NCBI GenBank assembly: GCA_027483665.1 | Contig: JAIXUC010000012.1 | Span: forward strand, 19,799 to 83,798 | From: Comamonadaceae bacterium | GTDB lineage: Bacteria; Pseudomonadota; Gammaproteobacteria; Burkholderiales; Burkholderiaceae_C | Length of the DNA stretch: 64,000 nt | Direction of reading: 5' to 3' | In this document: in pieces, positions 9,544-19,913 of the stretch | How positions within the stretch are numbered: position 1 is the stretch's first letter | Layout: each line of letters begins with the position of its first letter | Made by a program: the position numbers and the translations under genes | Notes under the pieces: model-generated | Databases searched by the model: none | Told to the model about the DNA's origin: nothing | What the model saw: only the letters and a program-made list of their open reading frames with translations

Positions 9544-11079
9544 TCAAGTGCTTCGAACGCGAAAAGCAGACATCACCTGAGCGAGACGCGCAGCCTGATC
9601 CTTCATGCTGGCGGCGGCAGCGGCGCTTTCCTCGACCAATGCGGCATTTTGTTGAGTCATCTGGTCTAGGCTTGATACAGCAGCGTTGATTTGGACGATG
9701 CCGTCAGCCTGCTCGGCTGAAGCCGCTGCCATATCGGCAATGATGTCTTGCACACGCTTGACGCTAGAGACGATTCGCTCCATCGATTCACCGGCTTTTC
9801 CGACCAGCTCGGTTCCCTGTTCTACGCGGTCAACGCTGGTGGTGATGAGCGCCTTGATCTCTTTGGCGGCCTCGGCGCTGCGCCCAGCCAGGCTACGCAC
9901 CTCGCTGGCCACAACGGCAAAGCCGCGACCCTGCTCGCCGGCACGGGCTGCTTCAACGGCTGCATTGAGCGCAAGGATGTTCGTCTGAAAAGCGATGCCA
10001 TCGATCACGCTGATGATGTCGGCGATCTTCCTGGAAGACTCCGTGATGCCGTTCATGGTGCTCACGACTTGCGACACCACCTGGCCTCCGTGCTGGGCCG
10101 ATTCACTGGCCTGGATTGCCAATTGATTGGCCTGTTTCGCGTGTTCCGCTGATGCGCTGATACCACCGGCCATCTGCTCCATGCTGGCTGCAGTTTGCTG
10201 CAGGTTGCTGGCGGCCTGCTCGGTTCGGCTGCTCAAATCTTGGTTCCCGTCGGCAATTTCCTGGCTGGCCACGGTGATGCTGTCGGTGCCCCCACGAACC
10301 GTGCCGACCAAGGCACGAAGTTGTGACTGCGCTGTATTGAGCGCCCGCTGCAGCTGTGCAAGCTCGTCTTCGCCCTGCACATCGATATCGCTGGTCAGGT
10401 CGCCGCTGCCAAAGCGCTTGGCCGCCGCGACAGCAACATCTATTGCCTTCTTGAGGGACGCTACGAATCGCCAGCAAACCAAGACCGCGATGACCACGCC
10501 CAAGGCAGCTGTTGCCGCAGCCCAGAGGAACAGTTGCTGGAAGCGCGCATTGACATCGGCCGCAATCGCACGCATTTGTGAAATTTGGTTGTCGGCCAGC
10601 GCCTGCGTGACTTCAACGTAGCGTTGCGTGATGGGCACGAACTGAGAAGCCACGGCAGACTTGGCGCCGGCATCGTCGCCTGCGGCTTTGAGAGCATTGA
10701 TCACTTCGCGAGCCGCCAACCATTCGGTCCGAACGCGACCGACTTCGGCGGCAAGACGCTTGGCGTCTTCGGTTACTGCCTTGTCCAAGAAGGCTTTTTG
10801 CGTCTCTGTGGTGCTGCGCGATGTGGCGGCCATCGCGTCCCTGAAAAAGGTCAGCATGTCAGGCCCAGTGGACTGGGCGACCGCCAGAGATCGGGCCGAG
10901 TTTTGACGTACATCACCGAGCCACTGATCGGCCAACTTCAGCAACTCCGCCTCTTGGGTCATTCGCTCTGTCGCACGCATGACCTGCACTGCGTTGAAGG
11001 CAACCCCCGCCAGAACCAGCAGAAAAAGGGCAACCACTGCAGCAAAACTAAACCCCAAGCGGGTGGACACAGAACGCAT
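9544..11079 (-). CDS. Methyl-accepting chemotaxis protein
   Basis: A 511-residue transmembrane chemoreceptor. Seen: a first membrane helix at about 9-32, a periplasmic helical region of about 150 residues, a second helix near 185-210 ([14 protein letters not shown]), a HAMP domain, and the MCP signalling domain with the hairpin tip [20 protein letters not shown] and the conserved [10 protein letters not shown]. No C-terminal CheR-binding pentapeptide is seen. It would pass ligand signals to CheA/CheW, but its ligand is unknown and no che genes lie nearby. Together with ahpCF it breaks the pilD-pilC neighbourhood, which suggests an insertion. Confidence 0.93.
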   Translation of the reverse strand: MRSVSTRLGFSFAAVVALFLLVLAGVAFNAVQVMRATERMTQEAELLKLADQWLGDVRQNSARSLAVAQSTGPDMLTFFRDAMAATSRSTTETQKAFLDKAVTEDAKRLAAEVGRVRTEWLAAREVINALKAAGDDAGAKSAVASQFVPITQRYVEVTQALADNQISQMRAIAADVNARFQQLFLWAAATAALGVVIAVLVCWRFVASLKKAIDVAVAAAKRFGSGDLTSDIDVQGEDELAQLQRALNTAQSQLRALVGTVRGGTDSITVASQEIADGNQDLSSRTEQAASNLQQTAASMEQMAGGISASAEHAKQANQLAIQASESAQHGGQVVSQVVSTMNGITESSRKIADIISVIDGIAFQTNILALNAAVEAARAGEQGRGFAVVASEVRSLAGRSAEAAKEIKALITTSVDRVEQGTELVGKAGESMERIVSSVKRVQDIIADMAAASAEQADGIVQINAAVSSLDQMTQQNAALVEESAAAAASMKDQAARLAQVMSAFRVRST

Positions 11080-11186
11080 GGCTTCGCCTTTGCTTCAACA
11101 GAAAAACACTTTTGCGGCCGTTGCGGCCTTGACGGAGGATCTTCAATGTGCCCAAGAACTTGGGCTGAAGCCCGGCAGCTTCGTCG

Positions 11187-12404
11187 TTAAACGACAGAGC
11201 CCAACTTGAAGATAGGCAGGTACATGGAGACCACGATGCCGCCCACGATGGTTCCCAAGAAAACGATGATGATGGGCTCCATCAGGCTCGACAGACCCGC
11301 CACCATGTCGTCGACCTCGGCCTCGTAGAAGTCTGCAGCTTTGCCCAGCATGTGGTCAATCGAGCCAGACTCTTCGCCAATGGCACACATCTGTAAAACC
11401 ATGGTGGGGAACAAGTTGGCGTTGCCCATCGCCGCCGTGAGGCTGGTCCCCGTTGACACTTCTTGCTGAATTCGGTTGGTCGCTGTCTCGTAGACAGAGT
11501 TGCCAGAAGCACCACCCACAGAGTCCAAGGCTTCTACCAAGGGCACACCCGCAGCAAACATGGTGGCCAAGGTGCGGGTCCAACGAGCTATGCAGGACTT
11601 TTCGATCAAAGCGCCGAAGACCGGGATGCGCAGCATCAGCCGGTCCATCACTTGCTGCACGCGCTGATTACGCTTCCAAGCCTGCATGAAGAAATACAGG
11701 CCACCCCCGATGCCGCCAAAGATCAGCCACCAGTAGGCGACAAAGAACTCACTGATAGCAATCACGAACAAAGTGGGGGCAGGAAGGTCAGCACCGAAAG
11801 AGCTGAAAACCTGCTTGAATGCTGGAATCACAAAAATCATGATCACCGAAACCACCACGAAAGCCACCACCACCACCGAAATCGGGTACATCAATGCAGA
11901 CTTGATCTTCGACTTGATCGCCTCTGTCTTTTCCATGTAGGTGGCCAAGCGATCCAAGAGCTGCTCAAGAATACCGGCGGCTTCACCGGCCTCCACCAAA
12001 TTGCAGTAGAGGTTGTCGAAGTACATCGGGAACTTGCGAAAGGCGCCCGACAAGGAAGTACCGGTTTCGACATCCGTACGTATGTCATTGAGCAGGCGGG
12101 TCACACGGGGGTTCGGGTTGCCGCGTCCGACGATATCGAATGCCTGCAAGAGCGGAACACCCGCCTTCATCATGGTCGCGAGCTGGCGCGTGAAGATGGC
12201 CAAGTCCTTGGTCTTGATCGTCTTGCCAGCGGACATGCGCCGCTTCTTGATCTTGCTGGGTGTGATGCCTTGCCGGCGCAGCATCGCCTGAATCTGGTTT
12301 TCACCAGCAGCGCGAACCTCACCGCGCACCTGCTTGCCTACCCGGTCTTTGCCTTCCCACTCGAAGATGAAGTCCTTGACGTCTTTTGCTGCCTTGGTCG
12401 CCAT
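11187..12404 (-). CDS. pilC: Type IV pilus inner-membrane platform protein PilC
   Basis: PilC is the inner-membrane platform on which the PilB and PilT motors act. The 405-residue product has the two GspF/T2SF repeats, an N-terminal cytoplasmic segment (FEWEGKDRVGKQVRGEV) and hydrophobic helices near 170-195, 215-245 and the C-terminus (IIIVFLGTIVGGIVVSMYLPIF). It begins 27 bases after pilB on the same strand. Its length and domain order are those of the family. Confidence 0.96.
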   Translation of the reverse strand: MATKAAKDVKDFIFEWEGKDRVGKQVRGEVRAAGENQIQAMLRRQGITPSKIKKRRMSAGKTIKTKDLAIFTRQLATMMKAGVPLLQAFDIVGRGNPNPRVTRLLNDIRTDVETGTSLSGAFRKFPMYFDNLYCNLVEAGEAAGILEQLLDRLATYMEKTEAIKSKIKSALMYPISVVVVAFVVVSVIMIFVIPAFKQVFSSFGADLPAPTLFVIAISEFFVAYWWLIFGGIGGGLYFFMQAWKRNQRVQQVMDRLMLRIPVFGALIEKSCIARWTRTLATMFAAGVPLVEALDSVGGASGNSVYETATNRIQQEVSTGTSLTAAMGNANLFPTMVLQMCAIGEESGSIDHMLGKAADFYEAEVDDMVAGLSSLMEPIIIVFLGTIVGGIVVSMYLPIFKLGSVV

Positions 12405-12431
12405 GGTGATCCCTGGGTGGTGCCGTGTGCT

Positions 12432-14168
12432 TTAAAGATTAGTGCAGGCCAAGACTTCCTCAAGGGAAGTCACGCCAAGGCGCACCTTGTGCAAGCCGGA
12501 TTCGCGCAAAGAGCGCACACCATCTTGCCGTGCCTGCGCGGCGATTTCCATGGCGCTGCCGTCCTTGAGGATGATGCGCTGGATTTCGTCCGTAATGGGC
12601 ATCACTTGATAGATACCGACACGTCCTTTGTAACCGTTATTACAGGCTGGGCAGCCAACAGGCCGGTATGGCGTCCAAGTGCCGTCAACATCAACCTCGG
12701 TAAACCCAGCGTCGATGAGCGCAGCGCGTGGAACGTCAGCTGGTGCTTTACAAGCTGGGCACAGCCTGCGCGCCAAACGCTGCGCAGTGATCAAGATCAC
12801 GCTGGACGCGATGTTGAATGGGGCGATGCCCATGTTGCGCATCCGCGTCAGCGTGGTCGGAGCATCGTTCGTGTGAAGCGTGGAGAGCACCAAGTGACCC
12901 GTCTGAGCGGCTTTGATGGAAATGTCGGCTGTCTCCAAGTCCCGGATTTCGCCCACCATGATGATGTCGGGGTCTTGGCGCAGGAATGACTTCAAAGCAG
13001 CAGCGAAGGTAAGCCCAGCCTTTTCGTTGACGTTGACTTGATTGACGCCCGGCAAATTGATTTCAGAAGGGTCTTCCGCCGTGGCGATGTTCACACCCGC
13101 CTTGTTCAGCATGTTCAGGCAGGTGTAGAGCGACACGGTTTTGCCAGAACCCGTCGGGCCCGTGACCAAAATCATTCCATAGGGCCGCTCGATGGCCTTG
13201 AGCAGCCGCGCTTTTTCTTCTGGTTCGTACCCCAAGGCCTCAATGCCCAGCTTGGCGCTGCTCGGATCCAGGATACGGATCACAACCTTCTCGCCGAACA
13301 GCGTCGGCAAGGTGCTGACACGAAAGTCGATCACACGATCAGGCCCGATCTTGAGCTTCATGCGCCCGTCTTGCGGCACCCGCTTCTCAGAAATATCCAG
13401 CTTGGAAATGACCTTGATTCGAGAGACGAGTTTGTCTTTGATCGCGACTGGCGGCGAAGCAATTTCCCTTAGCTCACCATCAATTCGAAACCGCACGCGG
13501 TAGGTGTGTTCATAGGGCTCGAAATGAAGATCCGAGGCCCGCATCGCAAAGGCATCCAGCAACATCTTGTGCAGGAACTTGACGACAGGCGCGTCTTCGA
13601 CCTCTGCAATTGCGGTATCAGCCTGCTCCGAGTTAGCCGCATCTACCGATGATTCGTCGAACTCAAAGTCGTCACCGATGATGTTGTCCATCACCTCGGA
13701 GGCAGATGCTGTGCTGACATCGACAAGTTTGGTGAGCTTGTCGTACTCGACAATGATCCAGTCCACCCCCATCTGGGTCGAGAACTTGATTTTCTCGGCA
13801 GCTTCCTGATCCGAGGGATCCGCGGTTGCAACGATCAGCCGGTTGGCTCGCTTGCTAAGCACCACCACGCGGTAGTCGTTGGACAACTTGGTGTCGATCA
13901 AGCCCTTAGGCAAGCGCTGTGGATCGATGGCTTCCAGATCCAGCAGGGGTGCCGCAAACGCGCTGGCCATCGTGTGGGCCAAGTCCGCCGAGGAAACTGA
14001 GCCCGAGCCTGTTAGCTCGGCAATGAACCGGGTCTTGCCGGTCTGAGATTTGCGGTAGAGATCTTCAGCCGTTTTTTGATTCAGTTTTCCCGCGGACACA
14101 AGTACCCGGCCAAGGCCAGGCAAAGCCACCGCAGGGGCTGGTTTCGTCGCGTTGTCCACAGCTGCCAT
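12432..14168 (-). CDS. pilB: Type IV pilus assembly ATPase PilB
   Basis: PilB is the hexameric motor ATPase that drives pilus extension. The 578-residue product has an N-terminal T2SSE_N domain, Walker A GPTGSGKT at about 337-344, the Asp box and Walker B region (DPDIIMVGEIRD), the His box (GHLVLSTLHTND) and a zinc tetracysteine made of two CPAC motifs near the C-terminus. The ATG at 14168 is preferred: upstream residues are low in family likeness. pilB-pilC form an operon, with tRNA-Pro and ispB upstream on the same strand. Confidence 0.96.
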   Translation of the reverse strand: MAAVDNATKPAPAVALPGLGRVLVSAGKLNQKTAEDLYRKSQTGKTRFIAELTGSGSVSSADLAHTMASAFAAPLLDLEAIDPQRLPKGLIDTKLSNDYRVVVLSKRANRLIVATADPSDQEAAEKIKFSTQMGVDWIIVEYDKLTKLVDVSTASASEVMDNIIGDDFEFDESSVDAANSEQADTAIAEVEDAPVVKFLHKMLLDAFAMRASDLHFEPYEHTYRVRFRIDGELREIASPPVAIKDKLVSRIKVISKLDISEKRVPQDGRMKLKIGPDRVIDFRVSTLPTLFGEKVVIRILDPSSAKLGIEALGYEPEEKARLLKAIERPYGMILVTGPTGSGKTVSLYTCLNMLNKAGVNIATAEDPSEINLPGVNQVNVNEKAGLTFAAALKSFLRQDPDIIMVGEIRDLETADISIKAAQTGHLVLSTLHTNDAPTTLTRMRNMGIAPFNIASSVILITAQRLARRLCPACKAPADVPRAALIDAGFTEVDVDGTWTPYRPVGCPACNNGYKGRVGIYQVMPITDEIQRIILKDGSAMEIAAQARQDGVRSLRESGLHKVRLGVTSLEEVLACTNL

Positions 14169-14356
14169 AGAACCGAATGTACTACGGGGTGTGAGCAGGC
14201 TTGAGCCTAACCTAGCCAAGTCCAACCAAGCCGGCAACTTCTGGTTGCACGCGTGGCTCCCGGACGTCATTCACGACGTCACTGTTGTTGGCTTACGCTA
14301 ACGCGAGGCGATTCAGGCCTTGCCGAAGTGCACGAGTCGGTGAATGGCGATCGATT

Positions 14357-14433
14357 TGGTCGGGGTGAGAGGATTCGAACCTCCGGCCTCTACGTCCCGA
14401 ACGTAGCGCTCTACCAGGCTAAGCTACACCCCG
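14357..14433 (-). tRNA. tRNA-Pro (anticodon CGG)
   Basis: Read on the minus strand this 77-base stretch folds as a cloverleaf: acceptor CGGGGTG paired with CACCCCG, anticodon stem CTACG/CGTAG with loop TTCGGGA (anticodon CGG, reading CCG), T arm with GGTTCGAATCC, and an encoded CCA end. It lies 23 bases downstream of ispB. Confidence 0.97.
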
Positions 14434-14456
14434 CGGTGGCCATGAGCGAAGACCAA

Positions 14457-15452
14457 TTAGTTCTGGCGACCGACCAAATCCAAAGCCAACTTTATCAAAG
14501 CATCGCTGTAAGGATTAACTGGCAAGCAGCGTGCTGCTTCAACGGCACGCAGTGCTTCAGATTGAGCTACCAAACGCGTTTTTCGCAATGCCCCAGTAGC
14601 CCGCACGACTTCAATGATGTCCGTGAGCCGCTCGAGCGCTCCTGTCTCAATCGAGTCTTTGATTAACTTGCTGTGCGCTGGGGTGGCCAACCGCATTGCA
14701 AAAATCAACGGCAATGTCAACTTGCCCTCGCGGAGATCGTCCCCCAAGTTTTTGCCCATGACTTCAGAAGAACCGTCATAGTCAAGGGCGTCGTCAATAA
14801 CTTGAAAAGCTGTCCCTATGGCTTGCCCATAAACAGCGCACTGCTCTTCTAACTGAACGTCAGCGTTTGCCAAGATAGACGGAATGCGAGCACTCGCTTC
14901 AAATAGCTTGGCCGTCTTCGACCGAATGACTCTCAGGTAGGCCTCTTCGGTGATGTTCGCATCGCGAACATTCATTAGCTGAAGCACCTCGCCTTCCGCA
15001 ATCACATTGGTAGTTTCTGCAAGTACCGATATGACACCAGGAGGCGCGACCTCCACCATCATTTGAAAGGCTCTGGAGTAGAGGAAGTCTCCAACAAGTA
15101 CGCTGGCAGGATTACCAAAAACTTGGTTGGCCGTAGCCCTGCCCCTGCGCAAAGTCGAGTCGTCGACGACATCGTCATGCAACAACGTGGCAGTGTGGAT
15201 GAACTCAACCACAGCCGCTAATGCGAATCGCTCGCTACCCCGAAAGCCCAAAGCACCACTCACCAGTAGCAACAGCGCAGGGCGCAGCCGCTTGCCTCCA
15301 GCGCCAATGATGTACTTTGCAACGTCTGCGACGAGGGGGACTCCTGTCGATAGGCGGTCAGAGATAACGCCGTCAACTTGCACCATCTCCTGTGCGATCA
15401 GAGCCAGCGGGTTAGAGGTTGGATCAGAAATGGTCGGGGGGTGTGAGTTCAA
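14457..15452 (-). CDS. ispB: Octaprenyl (polyprenyl) diphosphate synthase
   Basis: This trans-prenyltransferase makes the side chain of ubiquinone by adding isopentenyl units to farnesyl diphosphate. The 331-residue product has the first aspartate-rich motif LLHDDVVDDSTLRRGR (D93, D94, D97, D98), the GGKRLRP motif near 52-58, and the second motif FQVIDDALDYDG. Proteobacterial long-chain synthases in this position, divergent from rplU, are IspB; chain length cannot be read from the sequence. tRNA-Pro follows on the same strand. Confidence 0.93.
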   Translation of the reverse strand: MNSHPPTISDPTSNPLALIAQEMVQVDGVISDRLSTGVPLVADVAKYIIGAGGKRLRPALLLLVSGALGFRGSERFALAAVVEFIHTATLLHDDVVDDSTLRRGRATANQVFGNPASVLVGDFLYSRAFQMMVEVAPPGVISVLAETTNVIAEGEVLQLMNVRDANITEEAYLRVIRSKTAKLFEASARIPSILANADVQLEEQCAVYGQAIGTAFQVIDDALDYDGSSEVMGKNLGDDLREGKLTLPLIFAMRLATPAHSKLIKDSIETGALERLTDIIEVVRATGALRKTRLVAQSEALRAVEAARCLPVNPYSDALIKLALDLVGRQN

Positions 15453-15598
15453 AATGACTGGCCTCGATCATCGAGCGGCAAATGCTGACTCAATGACATG
15501 CCGCCTTGCATAGAAAGCCGTGAGGTAAAGAAAGTATAGGCAGCCAGCCGTGTTGTCACTTCTGGTGACAGGGCGGTTGTTGACAAGCAAAGCACGGC

Positions 15599-15627
15599 TT
15601 GCCAGTGCTCTGAGGCATCGATACACT
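15599..15627 (+). promoter_or_regulatory. Probable sigma70 promoter of rplU-rpmA
   Basis: TTGCCA at 15599-15604 and TACACT at 15622-15627 are separated by 17 bases, in the 242-base gap between divergent ispB and rplU, and lie 68 bases before the rplU start. The spacing and hexamers fit a strong housekeeping promoter. Confidence 0.55.
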
Positions 15628-15694
15628 CGTGGGTTCCGCCGACCGAAGCTCAAAGCATGGGTAAGGAACGTCGGAATCACTTCATGAGGGTTAT

Positions 15695-16006
15695 ATGTAC
15701 GCAGTCATAAAAACCGGCGGCAAGCAGTATCGTGTTGCTTCCGGCGAGAAGATAAAAGTAGAACAGATTGCTGCGGACGTTGGCCAAGAGATCGTGTTAG
15801 ACCAAGTGCTCGCCGTCGGAACCGGTGCCGAGCTTAAGGTTGGCACTCCCTTGGTAGATGGCGCACTGATCAAAGCCACTGTGGTGGCTCACGGCAAGCA
15901 CGACAAGGTGCGCATTTTCAAAATGCGCCGTCGCAAGCATTACCAAAAACGGCAAGGTCACCGTCAACAGTTCACCGAACTGCTGATTGGCACCATCGCC
16001 ATCTGA
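15695..16006 (+). CDS. rplU: 50S ribosomal protein L21
   Basis: L21 binds 23S rRNA in the large subunit. The 103-residue product starts [14 protein letters not shown] and ends with the basic [16 protein letters not shown] segment typical of L21. rpmA follows 10 bases later and obgE after a hairpin, the standard rplU-rpmA-obgE order. Confidence 0.98.
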   Translation: MYAVIKTGGKQYRVASGEKIKVEQIAADVGQEIVLDQVLAVGTGAELKVGTPLVDGALIKATVVAHGKHDKVRIFKMRRRKHYQKRQGHRQQFTELLIGTIAI

Positions 16007-16016
16007 GGAGCAGAAC

Positions 16017-16277
16017 ATGGCACAGAAAAAAGGCGGCGGCTCAACGCGTAACGGCCGCGACTCCAAGCCAAAGATGCTGGGTGTGAAGTCGTTTGGCGGC
16101 GAACAAATCAGCGCTGGCTCGATCATCGTCCGCCAACGGGGAACCAAGTTCCATGCTGGTACGAATGTCGGCACCGGCAAAGATCACACCTTGTTCGCGT
16201 TGGTTGACGGTACGGTTAGTTTTGCGGTCAAAGGCGCGCTCAGCAAGCAAACCGTGTTCGTGACTCCCGCAGTTTGA
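16017..16277 (+). CDS. rpmA: 50S ribosomal protein L27
   Basis: L27 reaches with its N-terminal tail toward the peptidyl transferase centre. The 86-residue product starts [16 protein letters not shown], has the [21 protein letters not shown] core, and is of normal length. The ATG at 16017 follows GAGGAG, and there is no cleavable N-terminal extension of the Firmicutes type. It is co-transcribed with rplU. Confidence 0.98.
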   Translation: MAQKKGGGSTRNGRDSKPKMLGVKSFGGEQISAGSIIVRQRGTKFHAGTNVGTGKDHTLFALVDGTVSFAVKGALSKQTVFVTPAV

Positions 16278-16306
16278 CTGATCTCAACGGCCAGTTTCCG
16301 TTTCTC

Positions 16307-16329
16307 AAAGCCCCGCAAAGCGGGGCTTT
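16307..16329 (+). terminator. Rho-independent-type hairpin after rpmA
   Basis: AAAGCCCCG at 16307-16315 and CGGGGCTTT at 16321-16329 form a perfect 9-bp stem with a CAAAG loop, ending in TTT. It sits between rpmA and obgE and may set the ratio of ribosomal protein to ObgE expression. Confidence 0.75.
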
Positions 16330-16362
16330 GTTGCTCTTGCAGCCTCACTAAACTCTGCGTCC

Positions 16363-17439
16363 ATGAAGTTTGTCGACGAAGCACTGATCGACGTCATTGC
16401 TGGTGATGGCGGCAACGGCTGTGTGTCGTTTAGGCACGAGAAATTCAAAGAGTTCGGCGGGCCAAACGGGGGCGATGGAGGCAGAGGCGGTCATGTGTTC
16501 GCCGTTGCCGACGCCAGCCTGAACACGCTGGTCGACTTCCGCTTCTCGAAGCGATACGCAGCCAAACGAGGCGAACACGGGCTGGGATCAGACATGTTCG
16601 GCGCTGCCGGCGAAGACATCACTTTAAAAATGCCGGTGGGAACCATCATCGCCGACGCGGACACTGGTGAAGTTTTGTTTGAATTGCTGGCACCAGGGGA
16701 AGTGATTACCTTGGCCAAGGGCGGGGACGGCGGCTTTGGCAACATGCGCTTCAAGAGCTCTATCAATCGCGCACCACGGCAAAAGACGCCCGGTTGGCCA
16801 GGAGAAAAGCGACAGTTGAAGTTGGAACTCAAGGTACTGGCGGACGTTGGCTTGCTGGGCATGCCCAACGCTGGAAAGTCCACACTGATTGCGGCTGTCT
16901 CGAACGCGCGCCCAAAGATCGCGGATTACCCTTTCACCACTCTTCACCCCAATCTGGGCGTCGTCAGAGTGGGACCGGAGCAAAGTTTTGTTATCGCTGA
17001 CCTTCCTGGTTTGATAGAGGGCGCATCTGACGGCGCTGGACTTGGACACCAATTTCTGAGACACCTCCAACGAACCAGGTTGCTACTTCACGTTGTGGAT
17101 CTAGCGCCCTTCGACGACGCAGTTGACCCCGTTGCCCAGGCCAGAGCGATCGTCGCCGAACTGAAGAAATACGACCCATCCCTGCACAAAAAACCGCGTT
17201 GGCTCGTGCTCAACAAACTCGACATGGTGGCACCGGAAAGTCGGGACCGAGTGGTTGCCGATTTTGTCCGCCGTTTTCGCTACAAGGGCCCGGTGTTTGC
17301 CATTTCTGCCCTTACCCGCGAGGGCTGCGAACCCTTGATTCAGGTCGTATATCAATACCTTCACCGCCAGCATCTAGCGCTACAGCAACCGGTCAACATA
17401 GACCCGCGCTTTGATGCGGCAACGGTCCCCGTCAGCTGA
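16363..17439 (+). CDS. obgE: GTPase ObgE/CgtA
   Basis: ObgE is an essential GTPase that binds the 50S subunit and links ribosome assembly with stress and chromosome events. The 358-residue product has the glycine-rich Obg fold at 1-158 ([15 protein letters not shown]), then the G domain with G1 GMPNAGKS at 166-173, switch [11 protein letters not shown] near 214, and NKLD. The C-terminal tail is short. The order rplU-rpmA-obgE-proB is standard for Burkholderiales. Confidence 0.98.
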   Translation: MKFVDEALIDVIAGDGGNGCVSFRHEKFKEFGGPNGGDGGRGGHVFAVADASLNTLVDFRFSKRYAAKRGEHGLGSDMFGAAGEDITLKMPVGTIIADADTGEVLFELLAPGEVITLAKGGDGGFGNMRFKSSINRAPRQKTPGWPGEKRQLKLELKVLADVGLLGMPNAGKSTLIAAVSNARPKIADYPFTTLHPNLGVVRVGPEQSFVIADLPGLIEGASDGAGLGHQFLRHLQRTRLLLHVVDLAPFDDAVDPVAQARAIVAELKKYDPSLHKKPRWLVLNKLDMVAPESRDRVVADFVRRFRYKGPVFAISALTREGCEPLIQVVYQYLHRQHLALQQPVNIDPRFDAATVPVS

Positions 17440-17488
17440 TACGGCAGCTTGGTTCGCCACCGGCGTCCACCATGGCAAGCAGACCTAC

Positions 17489-18622
17489 ATGACAGCTAAC
17501 AGCATTTTGCAAAGTGCCTCCCGCATCGTCGTGAAAGTCGGCTCCAGCTTGGTGACCAACGAGGGACGAGGACTTGACGAGCGCGCCATCGGAGAGTGGG
17601 CGCGGCAGTTGGCGGTGCTGGCTCACGGCGGCCGAGAAGTCATCATGGTGTCCAGCGGTGCTATCGCAGAAGGCATGAAAAGATTGGGTTGGACTCAGCG
17701 ACCCAATGCCATCCATGAGCTTCAAGCTGCAGCAGCCGTCGGGCAGATGGGGCTTGCGCAAATGTATGAAACCAAGCTGCGACAAAACGGTTTGGGCAGC
17801 GCTCAGGTGCTGCTCACGCACGCTGATTTGGCCGATCGAGAGCGCTACCTCAATGCCCGCTCGACCCTGCTCACGCTGCTGCGACTGAGGGTGGTGCCCG
17901 TCATCAACGAGAACGACACGGTTGTCAACGACGAGATCAAGTTCGGCGATAACGACACCCTTGGTGCGTTGGTGGCCAATTTGGTGGAGGCCGACGCCCT
18001 GATCATCCTGACGGATCAACGCGGACTCTACGAGAGTGATCCGCGTAAAGATCCCAGCGCGCGCTTCATCGACCACGCACAAGCTGGCGACCCGAAGCTA
18101 GAACAGATGGCGGGCGGCGTCGGCAGCAGCGTTGGGCGCGGTGGGATGATCACCAAAATACTCGCAGCCAAGCGAGCCGCTGGCTCAGGCGCTTCAACTG
18201 CCATTGCTTGGGGGAGGGAGCACGATGTGCTGCTGCGGCTTGTTGCCGGAGAGGCCATAGGCACGCTGCTGGAGGCGCCTACGCAGAAGATGCAAGCGCG
18301 AAAACAGTGGATTTCTGACCACTTGCAGTTACGTGGCGCGGTACTGGTCGATGCGGGTGCAGCACTCCGGCTTCGGCAAGACGGAAAAAGCCTTTTGCCG
18401 ATAGGCATGCTGGCTGTCGAAGGCGAGTTTTCTCGCGGCGATGTGATCGCGGTGCTGGATGAGTCCCGGCAAGAGGTAGGCCGGGGCCTCGCCAATTACG
18501 CCAGCGCTGAAGCTCGCCTGCTATGCCGCAAGGCGTCCAGTGAGTTCGAACGTTTATTGGGCTACGCTGCAGAGCCTGAAATGGTGCATCGAGACAACTT
18601 GGTGATTCAGCGAGCTGCCTGA
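17489..18622 (+). CDS. proB: Glutamate 5-kinase
   Basis: ProB phosphorylates glutamate, the first and feedback-inhibited step of proline synthesis. The 377-residue product has an amino-acid-kinase domain ([14 protein letters not shown] near 13-26, [21 protein letters not shown]-like [11 protein letters not shown]) and a C-terminal PUA domain ([14 protein letters not shown]). The ATG at 17489 is preferred over a start 78 bases upstream that overlaps obgE. It lies 49 bases after obgE. Confidence 0.97.
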   Translation: MTANSILQSASRIVVKVGSSLVTNEGRGLDERAIGEWARQLAVLAHGGREVIMVSSGAIAEGMKRLGWTQRPNAIHELQAAAAVGQMGLAQMYETKLRQNGLGSAQVLLTHADLADRERYLNARSTLLTLLRLRVVPVINENDTVVNDEIKFGDNDTLGALVANLVEADALIILTDQRGLYESDPRKDPSARFIDHAQAGDPKLEQMAGGVGSSVGRGGMITKILAAKRAAGSGASTAIAWGREHDVLLRLVAGEAIGTLLEAPTQKMQARKQWISDHLQLRGAVLVDAGAALRLRQDGKSLLPIGMLAVEGEFSRGDVIAVLDESRQEVGRGLANYASAEARLLCRKASSEFERLLGYAAEPEMVHRDNLVIQRAA

Positions 18623-18668
18623 ATCACCCTGGGTTCGAATGGCACTCACCAGCAGCGAACGCAAGAAC

Positions 18669-19208
18669 TCAACGCTCGCGATGGGTACCGCGCAGACTGC
18701 GCACGATATCGGCCACAGTTTGCGCTGGCGCAGCGCCTGAGCAAAGTCCTGCCTTGGCCAAGAAAAAGGCGTGGCGTGACGGTAGTGGATCCCCCGTGCC
18801 CCTCCAGACCGGGTTGCCCACAGAGACCCAAACCCCATCGCCCGATTGGCGAGCATAGGTCCGGACCTGAGCTGTGGAGCAACGAAAGCCCTCGTACAAG
18901 ACGTTGCGTGCGCCAGTGCTACTTTGCGCAACAACGACATAGCGCACGATGCCGCTGGGGGTAATGCTCAAGCTCGCGGGATCCACGCCGTACTGCAAGT
19001 TGGACTGGCGATTCACCTCAAACGCGATCAGCTGGCCCAAATTGAACGCCGGTGGTGGCGGGACATCACCCTCTGCCCAGTCCACATCAACAACGAGTTG
19101 GGCATGCGCGCAGGCCGTACCCAGCGCCATCAACAGGGCAGTGGCGCCGAGAAGCCGCGAGCCTCGCTGCAGCATGAACCGCGCTTGTTGCGCCAAGTGA
19201 TCAACCAT
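18669..19208 (-). CDS. CNP1-like family secreted protein
   Basis: A 179-residue protein with an N-terminal signal peptide ([19 protein letters not shown]) followed by a domain I recognise as the CNP1-like family ([26 protein letters not shown]). Members are exported proteins of unknown function found mainly in betaproteobacteria. The ATG at 19208 overlaps the end of rppH by 8 bases; an internal Met at 19175 would also give a good signal peptide. It is probably co-transcribed with rppH. Confidence 0.75.
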   Translation of the reverse strand: MVDHLAQQARFMLQRGSRLLGATALLMALGTACAHAQLVVDVDWAEGDVPPPPAFNLGQLIAFEVNRQSNLQYGVDPASLSITPSGIVRYVVVAQSSTGARNVLYEGFRCSTAQVRTYARQSGDGVWVSVGNPVWRGTGDPLPSRHAFFLAKAGLCSGAAPAQTVADIVRSLRGTHRER

Positions 19209-19830
19209 CTGTGGGCACCGCGCTGGAGGGATCGGGATCAAAACTGGCGCCGGGCGGCAACTCCAACCTCGCATGGGCCCTGCCCTCGCTATCGTTTCGG
19301 AACTCTTCTGAGTCGCGCGACTTAAAGCCTGCTCGCAAGTACCGCGGCCCGCCATCTTGATTCGGCAAGTGTTTGGCCAATTCAATGAGCGCGCGCTCGT
19401 AGACACCGCGCTTGAACTCCACAACAAGGTCAAGCGGCACCCAGTAATCGTTCCAGCGCCAAGCGTCGAACTCAGGGTGGTCGGTAGCCCGCAAATTCAG
19501 GTTCCAGTCATAGGCTGTGAGCTGCAACAAAAACCAAAGTTGCTTTTGGCCTTTGTAGTGCCCCCGAGCCTCTCTTCGGATGAATCGATCAGGCACTTCA
19601 TAACGCAGCCAATCGCGCGTTCGAGCCACCACACGCACATGGTCGGGCATCAAACCGACTTCCTCCTGCAACTCGCGGTACATCGCCTGCTCGGGCGTTT
19701 CGCCCTTGTCGATGCCGCCCTGAGGGAACTGCCAAGAGTGAGTGCGGATGCGCTTTCCCCAGAAAACTTGGTTTCTCTGGTTGAGCAGGATGATGCCGAC
19801 GTTGGGCCGAAAACCGTCCCTGTCGAGCAT
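19201..19830 (-). CDS. rppH: RNA pyrophosphohydrolase RppH
   Basis: RppH removes pyrophosphate from the 5' end of mRNA and starts RNase E-dependent decay. The 209-residue product begins [17 protein letters not shown] and has the Nudix box [20 protein letters not shown]. The ATG at 19830 follows AGAGG and gives the family N-terminus. A C-terminal tail of about 45 residues beyond the core is low in complexity, as in other Burkholderiales RppH. It is divergent from proS with a gap of 83 bases. Confidence 0.96.
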   Translation of the reverse strand: MLDRDGFRPNVGIILLNQRNQVFWGKRIRTHSWQFPQGGIDKGETPEQAMYRELQEEVGLMPDHVRVVARTRDWLRYEVPDRFIRREARGHYKGQKQLWFLLQLTAYDWNLNLRATDHPEFDAWRWNDYWVPLDLVVEFKRGVYERALIELAKHLPNQDGGPRYLRAGFKSRDSEEFRNDSEGRAHARLELPPGASFDPDPSSAVPTDG

Positions 19831-19913
19831 AATCAAACCTCTATTTTTGAACTGCTTCCATTATGCACAGCGCGGTGTGCGGAGCAAGGCACCCCACCCG
19901 CGACACCCCTCTC

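Noticed and set aside
18623..18668. Terminator between proB and the CNP1-like gene
   Set aside because: No clear stem-loop is visible in the 46-base gap.
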